A stretch of 14,259 bases of DNA from Candidatus Neomicrothrix sp. UBA4742. Its GTDB lineage: Bacteria > Actinomycetota > Acidimicrobiia > Acidimicrobiales > Acidimicrobilacustridaceae. The translations under genes were made by a program, and so were the position numbers. Position 1 is the stretch's first letter; every line of letters starts with the position of its first letter. Shown here one piece after another: positions 7,091 to 13,703 of this stretch. The stretch is taken from contig DHIQ01000148.1 in assembly GCA_002403895.1 (NCBI GenBank), positions 1 to 14,259 on the forward strand, read 5' to 3'. The notes beneath the pieces were generated by a model. It was not told where the DNA came from. It saw nothing but the letters and a program-made list of their open reading frames with translations, and ran no database searches.

Positions 7091-8065
7091 ATGAAACCCT
7101 TGATGTGGCTGGTAGCCGTGGCGTTCGTGGTCGGGATGGCCGGCTGCGGTGGGTCCCAGTCCTCGGGCAATGGTCCCGGTCTGACGACAACGGAGGAGCC
7201 ACCCTCGACGGCCACGCCCGCTGAGACCGGTTCACGGTGCGGGTCCGAGGCCGCCGCGCCCGCCACGTACGGGCACATCGTGGTGGTGATGGAGGAGAAC
7301 CGCACCTGGTCCGGGGTCGGCGGGGTCGGGTTCGCTGACCCGGCCATGCCCTACCTCCACTCCCTCGCGGATCAGTGCACGACGTTCTCGGACTGGAACG
7401 AGACCAATCCCAGTCAGAACAGCCTCACCCAGTACATCGGGCTGACCAGCGGCGTGAACAACTCGCACACCGTCGACGACTGCGCGCCGAGCACCACATG
7501 CCGCTCCACGGACGACAACATCTTCCGGCAGGTGAGGGTCGCCGGTGGCACGGCGCGCACCTTCGTCGAGGGCGCGACGAGCGGATGCTCTGCAGCCGAC
7601 AACGCCGCCAAACACGTTCCGGCGATGTACTTCTTTGGCAGCTACACGGACCCAGCCGGCGTCACCCACAACGACCATGACTTCTGCGACGCCGAAGTCC
7701 GCCCCCTCACCGAACTCGCGGTGGACAATCTGCCCACCTTCGCGGTGATCACACCGAACCTCTGCAACGACGGCCACGACTGCAGCAACGACAAGGTCGA
7801 CTCGTTCGCAAAGGCCTGGGTGTCCAAGATCCTCGAGAGCTCCAGCTACGCCTCCGGCGACACCGCAGTCATGGTGCTCTACGACGAAGACCATCCCGTC
7901 CCGAACCTCATCATCGCGCCCACCGCCAAGCCCGGCGTGAACACCACACCCGGTGCCGGACATGCCGCAATGCTCAAGACCTGGGAGCAGATGCTCGGGC
8001 TCCCGCCGATACAACAGGAGCCGCTCAGCCAAGCCGTCAGCCTCCGGGCTCCGGCCCACATCTGA
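7091..8065 (+). CDS. Lipoprotein of the phosphoesterase (phospholipase C/acid phosphatase) family
   Basis: A 324-residue exported protein. MKPLMWLVAVAFVVGMAGC is a lipoprotein signal peptide with lipobox MAGC and lipidated Cys19, followed by a Ser/Thr/Pro-rich linker to about residue 56. The domain is the phosphoesterase family that includes phospholipase C and AcpA-type acid phosphatases: GHIVVVMEENRTW (61-73) carries the Glu-Asn metal/nucleophile motif, NPSQNSLTQYIGLTSG follows, then HNDHDFC, FAVITPNLCNDGHDC, and MVLYDEDHPVPNLIIAPTAKPG with the metal-binding Asp-Glu-Asp/His region. Eight further cysteines fit disulfide bonds outside the membrane. The likely reaction is hydrolysis of phosphate esters at the cell surface. 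The frame opens at GTG/ATG codons from 6971, but the signal peptide begins at ATG 7091. Confidence 0.85.
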   Translation: MKPLMWLVAVAFVVGMAGCGGSQSSGNGPGLTTTEEPPSTATPAETGSRCGSEAAAPATYGHIVVVMEENRTWSGVGGVGFADPAMPYLHSLADQCTTFSDWNETNPSQNSLTQYIGLTSGVNNSHTVDDCAPSTTCRSTDDNIFRQVRVAGGTARTFVEGATSGCSAADNAAKHVPAMYFFGSYTDPAGVTHNDHDFCDAEVRPLTELAVDNLPTFAVITPNLCNDGHDCSNDKVDSFAKAWVSKILESSSYASGDTAVMVLYDEDHPVPNLIIAPTAKPGVNTTPGAGHAAMLKTWEQMLGLPPIQQEPLSQAVSLRAPAHI

Positions 8066-8091
8066 TTCTGGCGGTTGCGTCGAAGTCTCGG

Positions 8092-8502
8092 TCAGCGAAT
8101 GCCGGTGTCGCAGCTGATATCAGCGATCGTCGTGTGGGCCTCGGTCACGGCCACGATGCGGTCAGCGCAGCGGGGAAGCTCGTTCGGGGTGGTCGCGACG
8201 ACGGTGTAGGTCCCGCCGGCCAATTCCAGACGATACGTGCCATCAGCGCGGGAACGACTCGAGGCAACGACCCGACCGGCGGCGCGTGCTTGCACCTCAG
8301 CAACCACCGGCCTCTCTGGACAGGGATCGCCGACTCGCTCGACCGGACAAGTCGGGCCCGCCGTCACCCGACCCGTGACGACACCCATCGCTGAACCGCT
8401 CGGCGTCGAGGGCCCGGTGCGAGTGCCGCATGCCGCCGGCAACACCGAACCGACAGCGATCAGCAAAACACAGGCAGCGCTGCGACACGCAGTGGTTGAC
8501 AT
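8092..8502 (-). CDS. Small lipoprotein with carboxypeptidase-regulatory-like domain
   Basis: A 136-residue putative lipoprotein. The N-terminus MSTTACRSAACVLLIAVGSV leads to LPAACG, an atypical lipobox (Pro at -3) with Cys25. The rest is one beta-sandwich of the carboxypeptidase-regulatory-like/prealbumin type: GVVTGRVTAGPTCPVERVGDPCP, then a PVVAEVQAR strand, SRSRADGTYRLELAGGTYTVVA (the hallmark DGTY-x-L-x-L-x-x-G-x-Y-T turn), and a closing VTEAHTTIADI strand. Cysteines at TCPVERVGDPC, LPRC and DISC could form disulfides. These proteins are common actinobacterial surface proteins of unknown role. The reading frame extends to 8559, but ATG 8502 starts the signal peptide; its ribosome binding site is weak. 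It lies 73 bases downstream of the PGPGW gene on the same strand. Confidence 0.75.
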   Translation of the reverse strand: MSTTACRSAACVLLIAVGSVLPAACGTRTGPSTPSGSAMGVVTGRVTAGPTCPVERVGDPCPERPVVAEVQARAAGRVVASSRSRADGTYRLELAGGTYTVVATTPNELPRCADRIVAVTEAHTTIADISCDTGIR

Positions 8503-8575
8503 CGTTCTATTCCGACGATCCAAGCGGCCCGACGGTTCCTGGCCGAAAGCAGAAATCAAGGGCCTTCTCGACCGC

Positions 8576-8968
8576 TCAGCGCAGGAACGTCCACCACAGC
8601 GAGACGCCCACGCTGATCAACGCGCCCATCACCGAGACCACGATCACCCGCACGGCGACACCGCCGCCCGGGTCCTCGGGCAGGCGGTCGCGCACCCGCT
8701 CCAGCCAACGCCGGGCGAACGGCACGTCCCGAGACATCAGCACCAAGCCGCCGGCGATCACCGCCAGGCCCGGTCCCGGCAGCGGGATCAGCGCCAGCCC
8801 CACCCCCAACACGACGAGGCCCAGACTCACCCGGCCGACGCGGAGGATCAGGTGACGCTCGGCCTCCTCGATCGTCTCACCCGCCGATCCCGTCTCCTGC
8901 TCGGCCTCGATCGCGGCCTGGTAAAGCTCAGCCAGCTGCTCACCCAGCGGCTCGTGTTCCTCGGTCAC
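8576..8968 (-). CDS. PGPGW-type transmembrane protein
   Basis: A 130-residue membrane protein. An acidic, helical N-terminal part (residues 1-40, EQLAELYQAAIEAEQETG) precedes a double-helix hairpin with the family motif LIPLPGPGLAVIAGGLVLM, then a basic loop (ARRWLERVRDRLPEDPGG) and a third hydrophobic helix (VAVRVIVVSVMGALISVGVSLWW). This is the putative transmembrane PGPGW family, whose function is not known. The start is GTG 8968, which overlaps the ATPase stop as GTGA, so translation is coupled to the ATPase; the open frame further upstream (to 9022) is the shadow of that gene. The coupling suggests it works with, or is expressed in step with, the ATPase. Confidence 0.83.
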   Translation of the reverse strand: MTEEHEPLGEQLAELYQAAIEAEQETGSAGETIEEAERHLILRVGRVSLGLVVLGVGLALIPLPGPGLAVIAGGLVLMSRDVPFARRWLERVRDRLPEDPGGGVAVRVIVVSVMGALISVGVSLWWTFLR

Positions 8969-11706
8969 GACCGCACCCGATCGATCAGGCGAGCGCCGAG
9001 CTTGCGTAGCTCCTCCAGCCACAGGACCGTCGATGCCACCGCCAGACAGATCCCCATCTGAGCCACGGTCAGGTCTTCGGTTCCGAACAGCCGCTGCAAG
9101 GGGCTCCAGGCCACCGCAAGCTGCTGCAGGCCGACGACCGAGGCCACGGCCAACAGCAGCTTGCGGTTGGCCCAGAGCTGGCGGCTGAACACCGATTCGC
9201 GTTCGGTGCGGGCGTTGAACACGTTGAACATCTGGAACAGCACGAACGTGGTGAACGTCATGGTCAGGGCGATGTCCTCACCCCAACGGTCCCGAGCGGT
9301 GACGAGCAGGCCCAAGGTGCCCACCATCATCACGACGGCGAAGAACAGCAGACGACCGACCCGCCGGGCGCCGAGGATGGCGGCGTCGGAGCTACGGGGC
9401 GGCTTGTGCATCGCTCGCCCATCCGGTGGATCCACGCCCAGGGTCATGGCGGGGGGACCATCGGCGATGAGGTTCACCCACAGCACCTGGATGGGCGAGA
9501 ACGGGACCGGGAGGCCGGCCAGGCTGGCACCGAGGATGGTACCGATCGCGCCCAGGTTGGTCGACAGTTGGAAGCGCACGAACTTGATGATGTTGGCGTA
9601 GATGGTCCGGCCCCGCTCCACCGCCTGGACGATGGTGGCGAAGTTGTCATCGGCCAGCACCATGTCCGCCGCCTCCTTGGTCACCGCCGTGCCGGTGATC
9701 CCCATCGCCACCCCGATGTCGGCGGTACGCAGGGCGGCGGCGTCGTTGACCCCATCCCCGGTCATGGCGGCGACATGTCCGTTGGCTTGCAACGCCCGGA
9801 CCACCCGGACCTTGTGCTCCGGTGAGACACGGGCACAGACCCCAATGTCGTTGATACGCGCCGCCAGCTCGTCGTCGTCCACGGCGTCGAGCTGCTCGCC
9901 GCTGACCACATCGCCGTCGATGCCCAGTGACGATGCGATGGCCGCCGCGGTGGTGGCGTGATCGCCGGTGATCATCTTCACCTCGACGCCGGCGCCGTGG
10001 CAGCGGGTGATGGCATCACGAGCCTCGTCTCGGGCGGGATCCATGATGCCGACCAGGGCCTCGAGGGTGAGGTCGTGGAGCCAGCGCTCAGGGTGATCGA
10101 CTGTGCCGTCACCGGCGAACGACACCGACTCAGCCGACAGCCGGCGTGACGCCAGGGCCAGAACCCGGAGTCCCGCCGAGGCCAATCGGTCGCTCTCGGC
10201 CAACTGCCTGGCCCGGGCCGTGTCGTCCAGCGGCACGCTCCCGCCATCCGCCGACGCCATCGACCCACACCGATCGATCAACCGGTCAGGCGCCCCCTTG
10301 ACCAGGCAGACGACCTCGTCCCCCGCTCGGTGGAACGTCGCCATGTACTTGGACGCTGAGTCGAACGGGACCTCCCCGATACGGGGCCGACTGCGGCGGA
10401 TGGCGTCGACGTCGACACCGCCCTTGGCCGCCAGCACCACCAGCGCACCTTCGGTCGGGTCACCCACCAACTCGCCGTCGCGCACGGCGGCGTCGCTACA
10501 CAGGGCGGCCGCCTCCGAGGCCAGCCCCAAGGGCGGCGACGACGTTCCGCCAGGCCCGTGCAAGGCGCCTTCTGTCCCGTACCCGATGCCTTCCACCACG
10601 ATCCGCTGCCCGCCACGGATGATCTCTCGGGCAGTCATCTGGTTGAGGGTCAGCGTGCCCGTTTTGTCCGAGCAGATCACCGTCGTTGAACCCAAGGTCT
10701 CGACCGAGTGGAGCCGGCGGACGATGGCGTGATGCTTGGCCATCTGACTCACCCCGACCGACAGGGTCACCGTCACAACTGCGGGCAGGCCCTCGGGTAT
10801 AGCGGCCACGGCCAGAGCTACCGCCCCCAGGGCGGCGTCGCCGACCCCAGCCCCTTGGCTGACCTCGAGGGCGAACACGAGGGCAACAGCCCCGCCGGCG
10901 ATCATGGCCAACCGGGTCGTCAACTGGTTGAGCTGTCGCTCGAGTGGTGTGGGCCCGGGGTCAGCTTCGGCCAGGAGCTCGGCCACCTTGCCCATCTCGG
11001 TGGCCATACCTGTCCCGGTCACCAACAGCTCGGCCCGGCCTTTGGTCACGGTGGTGTTGAGGTAGGCCAGGTTCGCTCGATCACCGATCGACAGATCGAG
11101 GCCGGGCTCGTGCGGAATGGGATCGGTCCACTTGTCGACCGGAGCCGACTCACCGGTGAGAGCGGACTCGTCGATGGACAGCCCGGCCGCGACGAGCAGC
11201 CGACCATCGGCCGGCACTCGGTCGCCGGGCTCGAGCAACACGATGTCGCCGGGAACCAGGTCGTCGGTAGCGACCTCGGTCAGCTGACCGTCCCGGCGGA
11301 CCCGGACCACCGCGACCAGCATCTCCTTGAGGGTGGCCAGCGCGGTCTCGGCCTTGGCCTCCTGGAGGTAGCCGAGAGAGGCGTTGATGACCAGCACCAC
11401 GGCGATGACCACCGAGTCCTTCAGATCGCCCACCGCGCCCGCAATCACCGCGGCAACCACCAGGATCAACACGATGCCGCTACGGAACTGATCGACGAAC
11501 TTCTTCCACCGGGGGCGCACCGGCGGCTCGGCCAAGCGGTTCGGTCCGTAGCGTTGGCGCCGCTCCGTACCTTCGGTTTCGTGCAATCCGACGGCAGGGT
11601 CAACGCCCAGCCACGCCGCCGCCTCGGTACTGGTGAGCGACGTCCACACGGGAGGATGGACCGCTCCGGGCGGGGGATTCGGAATGATGGTGGTGGGAGG
11701 GGTCAT
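8965..11706 (-). CDS. P2A-type cation-transporting P-type ATPase
   Basis: A 913-residue ATP-driven cation pump with all domains in order: cation ATPase N-terminal domain (about 20-90), actuator domain with TGES (184-187), helix M4 with AAIPEGLP (302-308), phosphorylation motif DKTGTLT with Asp347, nucleotide-binding KGAP (470-473), MITGD (578-582), hinge TGDGVND (649-655), and the C-terminal six helices. M6 carries WVNLIADGPPA (Asn745, Asp749) and M5 carries QLSTNLGAIG (Asn717). Against SERCA, the site II ligands (Glu of PEGLP, Asn and Asp of M6) remain, while the M5 Glu of site I is Ala720 here and the M6 Thr is Ala748. This suggests one ion per cycle, as in the PMR1-type Ca2+/Mn2+ pumps. 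ATG 11706 has GGAG five bases upstream. A palindrome and TATACT about 160-180 bases upstream may control it. Confidence 0.93.
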   Translation of the reverse strand: MTPPTTIIPNPPPGAVHPPVWTSLTSTEAAAWLGVDPAVGLHETEGTERRQRYGPNRLAEPPVRPRWKKFVDQFRSGIVLILVVAAVIAGAVGDLKDSVVIAVVLVINASLGYLQEAKAETALATLKEMLVAVVRVRRDGQLTEVATDDLVPGDIVLLEPGDRVPADGRLLVAAGLSIDESALTGESAPVDKWTDPIPHEPGLDLSIGDRANLAYLNTTVTKGRAELLVTGTGMATEMGKVAELLAEADPGPTPLERQLNQLTTRLAMIAGGAVALVFALEVSQGAGVGDAALGAVALAVAAIPEGLPAVVTVTLSVGVSQMAKHHAIVRRLHSVETLGSTTVICSDKTGTLTLNQMTAREIIRGGQRIVVEGIGYGTEGALHGPGGTSSPPLGLASEAAALCSDAAVRDGELVGDPTEGALVVLAAKGGVDVDAIRRSRPRIGEVPFDSASKYMATFHRAGDEVVCLVKGAPDRLIDRCGSMASADGGSVPLDDTARARQLAESDRLASAGLRVLALASRRLSAESVSFAGDGTVDHPERWLHDLTLEALVGIMDPARDEARDAITRCHGAGVEVKMITGDHATTAAAIASSLGIDGDVVSGEQLDAVDDDELAARINDIGVCARVSPEHKVRVVRALQANGHVAAMTGDGVNDAAALRTADIGVAMGITGTAVTKEAADMVLADDNFATIVQAVERGRTIYANIIKFVRFQLSTNLGAIGTILGASLAGLPVPFSPIQVLWVNLIADGPPAMTLGVDPPDGRAMHKPPRSSDAAILGARRVGRLLFFAVVMMVGTLGLLVTARDRWGEDIALTMTFTTFVLFQMFNVFNARTERESVFSRQLWANRKLLLAVASVVGLQQLAVAWSPLQRLFGTEDLTVAQMGICLAVASTVLWLEELRKLGARLIDRVRS

Positions 11707-11863
11707 GGTGGCTCCGGTTCGGCGTGCGCCTCAGGACGAGTACCAGCGTCGTGACGCCGGCGATCGTCGACCGGAGGTCTCCCCCGCTCGGCCGGCTCAG
11801 CCGGACGAACCGATGGCACCGGGTCGCGTGAGCAACCGTGATGACGACACCATCGTGATGGGG

Positions 11864-11886
11864 TACTCCCCTCTCATCGGGGAGTA
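11864..11886. promoter_or_regulatory. Perfect 8-bp inverted repeat over a TATACT box (candidate ATPase operator)
   Basis: TACTCCCC, a seven-base spacer, then GGGGAGTA. On the - strand a TATACT hexamer (11888-11883), a near-consensus -10, overlaps one arm, so a protein bound to the dyad would cover a promoter reading towards the ATPase, with a leader of about 170 bases. G/C-tract dyads flanked by TA are typical of metal-sensing repressors such as the CsoR family, but the regulator is not identified. There is no T-run on either side, so a simple terminator is less likely. The -35 region at the expected distance is poor. Confidence 0.45.
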
Positions 11887-11889
11887 TAG

Positions 11890-12039
11890 GAGCGGTGGGG
11901 GCGGGCGGCGCGGTGTGTGTTCACCGGGCGCAAGAACCTGCCGGGCCTGAAGCTCGGGGGGAGCATCGCCGTCGAGGGAGTCGGCCGGCTCGAGCGCAAC
12001 CGACTGACGCTGCTCAACCCCGCCTACACGTTGTCCTGA
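11890..12039 (+). pseudogene. C-terminal remnant of an OB-fold nucleic-acid-binding protein
   Basis: An open stretch of 49 codons, bounded upstream by TAG 11887, ends with VFTGRKNLPGLKLGG, GSIAVEGVGRLERNR and LTLLNPAYTLS. This is the end of the small actinobacterial OB-fold proteins whose M. tuberculosis representative is Rv2694c (last OB strands, closing with NPxYxL). The N-terminal half, which should hold the first strands, is not found in any frame between 11707 and 11917. The fragment converges on the TrkA pair, as in M. tuberculosis, where the OB-fold gene also lies downstream of ceoB-ceoC and points towards it. GTG 11917 could start a very short product, but no ribosome binding site or complete fold is present, so I call it a remnant. 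Identification from recalled family features. Confidence 0.6.
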
Positions 12040-12048
12040 ACTCCGGAG

Positions 12049-12717
12049 CTAGCCGACGAGGATGGTGCGGACGTCGTCCTCGCTCTCGTTGCTGACCAGC
12101 ACGAGCACCTCGTCACCGCTGTAGAGCACGGTGTCTCCCCGGGGTACCACCACCCGGTCCTGACGGAGGATGGCCACGACGGTCGAGTCGCGGGGGAGGC
12201 CCAGCTCCTGGACCTCTTTGCCACCGGCCGGCGAACCGTCGGCCAGGGTGACCTCTGACAACCGCACCCGGCCGCCTTCGAAAGCCAGCAACCGCACCAG
12301 GCTGCCCACCGACAGGGCTTCTTCGACGAGCGCGGTCAGCAGGTGAGGCGTGGACACAGACACGTCGGTGCCCCACGTCTCGTTGAACAACCACTCGTTC
12401 GATGGATTGTTCACCCGGGCCACGACCCGGGGCACGCCGAACTCCTGCTTGGCCAGCAACGAGACGACCAGGTTGTCCTCGTCGTCGCCGGTAACGGCCA
12501 CGACCACGTCGGCCGAGCTCGGCTCGGCCTTCACGAACTCCGATACCTCGCAGGCGTCGGCCTGCAACCACGACACACCCTCGGGGTCGCCCTGGGCCAG
12601 CGCCTGGGCCACCCGGTTGGGGTCGCTCTCGACGATGAGGACCTCATGACCGCCCTTGTGCAACTCGCGGGCGATGTAGGTCCCGACGTTGCCGCCACCC
12701 ACCAGGACGACGCGCAT
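12049..12717 (-). CDS. TrkA-family potassium uptake regulatory subunit (second of pair, CeoC-like)
   Basis: A 222-residue cytoplasmic protein with an N-terminal TrkA-N (RCK) Rossmann domain and a C-terminal TrkA-C domain. The dinucleotide loop is VGGGNVGTYIA (residues 5-15) and the acidic residue after strand two is in VESD (30-33); VVAVTGDDEDNLV and VVARVNNP are the later conserved strands. The C-terminal domain starts near residue 140 (RLSEVTLADGSPAGGKEVQELGLP) and ends with DTVLYSGDEVLVLV. It gates K+ transport by binding NAD(H) or ATP. ATG 12717 shares one base with the stop of the preceding trkA gene (TGATG), which fixes the start and implies coupled translation. It pairs with the gene upstream like CeoC with CeoB in M. 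tuberculosis. Confidence 0.93.
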   Translation of the reverse strand: MRVVLVGGGNVGTYIARELHKGGHEVLIVESDPNRVAQALAQGDPEGVSWLQADACEVSEFVKAEPSSADVVVAVTGDDEDNLVVSLLAKQEFGVPRVVARVNNPSNEWLFNETWGTDVSVSTPHLLTALVEEALSVGSLVRLLAFEGGRVRLSEVTLADGSPAGGKEVQELGLPRDSTVVAILRQDRVVVPRGDTVLYSGDEVLVLVSNESEDDVRTILVG

Positions 12718-13385
12718 CAGTGGCCCCCTTTCACCGGGCCGGCGGCCAGGTAGCTGTCGAACTCGTCGATGGCCCCGCCGCTCAGGATCACCCAAGCGAC
12801 GTCGCCCTCTTGGGCCAGCAGGTTGTCGGCCGGAAGGGAACCCTTGCCCAGCCGAGAAACGCCGGCCAGCCGCGACCGACCGGGGATCTCGAGCTCGGAG
12901 ATGGGATGACCGGCCCACGAGTCGGGGACCACCCGCTCGACCAGGCACACCCGGGCCGACGGGTCGATCCACTCGACGCTGGATGCGTCGGGCAGGATGC
13001 GGCGCAAGACCCGGTCGATGGTCCACTGCACCGTGGCCACCGTAGGGATTCCGAGCCGCTCATAGATGGCGGCACGACGCTGGTCGTAGATCCGGGCCAC
13101 GACCCGCTCGATCTGGAAGGCCTCGCGGGCGACCCGGGCGACCACGATGTTGGAGTTGTCGCCATTGGTCACCGAGGCGAGCGCACCGGCCCGCTCGATG
13201 CCGGCCTCGAGCAACCGATCGCGGTCGAAGCCAACCCCGACGATGCTGGCTCCGGAGAAGCCGGACGGCAGGCGCCGGAACGCCTCGGCACGGCGGTCGA
13301 TCACGGCGACCGAATGACCTTGGGACTCGAGGCTGGCGGCCAGACCGGAGCCCACCCGGCCACACCCGACGACGATGACGTGCAC
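12717..13385 (-). CDS. TrkA-family potassium uptake regulatory subunit (first of pair, CeoB-like)
   Basis: Also 222 residues, first gene of the pair. The Rossmann loop is MHVIVVGCGRVGSGLA (GxGxxG at 7-12), the acidic end of strand two is AVIDRR, and VTNGDNSNIVVARVARE with VVARIYDQRRAAIYERLGI completes the RCK core. The TrkA-C part (from about residue 140) includes HPISELEIPGRSRLAGVSR and ends near VILSGG. The two proteins probably form a hetero-ring regulating a K+ permease, as proposed for CeoB/CeoC. GTG 13385 is chosen over the upstream ATG frame to 13559 because GGAGGGAGGAG lies six bases before it and the Rossmann strand starts there. No membrane subunit is encoded intact nearby: the divergent permease gene is only a stub. 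Confidence 0.93.
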   Translation of the reverse strand: MHVIVVGCGRVGSGLAASLESQGHSVAVIDRRAEAFRRLPSGFSGASIVGVGFDRDRLLEAGIERAGALASVTNGDNSNIVVARVAREAFQIERVVARIYDQRRAAIYERLGIPTVATVQWTIDRVLRRILPDASSVEWIDPSARVCLVERVVPDSWAGHPISELEIPGRSRLAGVSRLGKGSLPADNLLAQEGDVAWVILSGGAIDEFDSYLAAGPVKGGH

Positions 13386-13391
13386 CTGCTG

Positions 13392-13402
13392 CTCCTCCCT
13401 CC
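13392..13402 (-). promoter_or_regulatory. Extended ribosome binding site of the first trkA gene
   Basis: GGAGGGAGGAG on the - strand ends six bases before GTG 13385. Two overlapping Shine-Dalgarno matches make this the strongest site in the window and decide for the GTG start. Confidence 0.7.
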
Positions 13403-13403
13403 G

Positions 13404-13613
13404 GCCCTTGCGGGCACGAGGGCGCATCCTAAGCCTCCGCTGCCGACGACCGAAATCCCCGGCTCGGTCAGACCCCTTCTCTTTCGACCAGTTGTCCACC
13501 GGCAATTCATCCGCCGTGGCGCCGGTTACCGGCTCACAGCGCACCGCGCCTAGATTCATCCGATCCGGCCCGAATCCAAGCTGGATCGAGATGACGTCGC
13601 CGGAGTGGCACCG
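13404..13613. other. Divergent promoter region between trkA pair and permease stub
   Basis: About 210 bases with no gene; the part just upstream of the trkA ribosome binding site is Arg-codon-rich in both directions, and the rest shows no clear -35/-10 pair. As it separates divergent genes, the promoters of the trkA pair and of the former permease should be here, but I cannot point to them. Confidence 0.4.
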
Positions 13614-13703
13614 ATGTACTCAGGTCTGAAGCGGCTCTTGGTCGGGGCACCGATCGCGAGCACCGAGGAACAACACGGAAGCGCTTTACTAGGCCGTACT
13701 ACG
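13614..13703 (+). pseudogene. N-terminal stub of an APC-family permease
   Basis: From ATG 13614 the frame reads MYSGLKRLLVGAPIASTEEQ followed by HGSALLGRTT. This matches the conserved start of the actinobacterial APC-type permeases divergent from ceoB (M. tuberculosis Rv2690c type): a KRLLxGxP element, a Ser/Glu-rich turn, a His, then an LL-x-(K/R) before the first helix, which in the family continues with a (A)LPVFASDALSS-like segment. Here the match stops after about 30 residues: the frame runs on as Arg-rich sequence antisense to the ferritin-like gene to a stop at 13785-13787. No transmembrane helix is encoded, so the gene cannot be functional. GGAG at 13602-13605 is nine bases from the ATG. 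The ferritin-like gene's stop codon (13699-13701) lies within the last bases of the match. Confidence 0.55.

Noticed and set aside
10708..11754. 348-codon + strand frame opposite the ATPase
   Set aside because: Antisense to the unbroken P-type ATPase and rich in Gly, His and Gln, with no domain pattern.
12041..12048. CTCCGGAG palindrome between the OB-fold stub and the second trkA gene as a terminator
   Set aside because: Only four base pairs per arm, no loop and no T-run on either strand.
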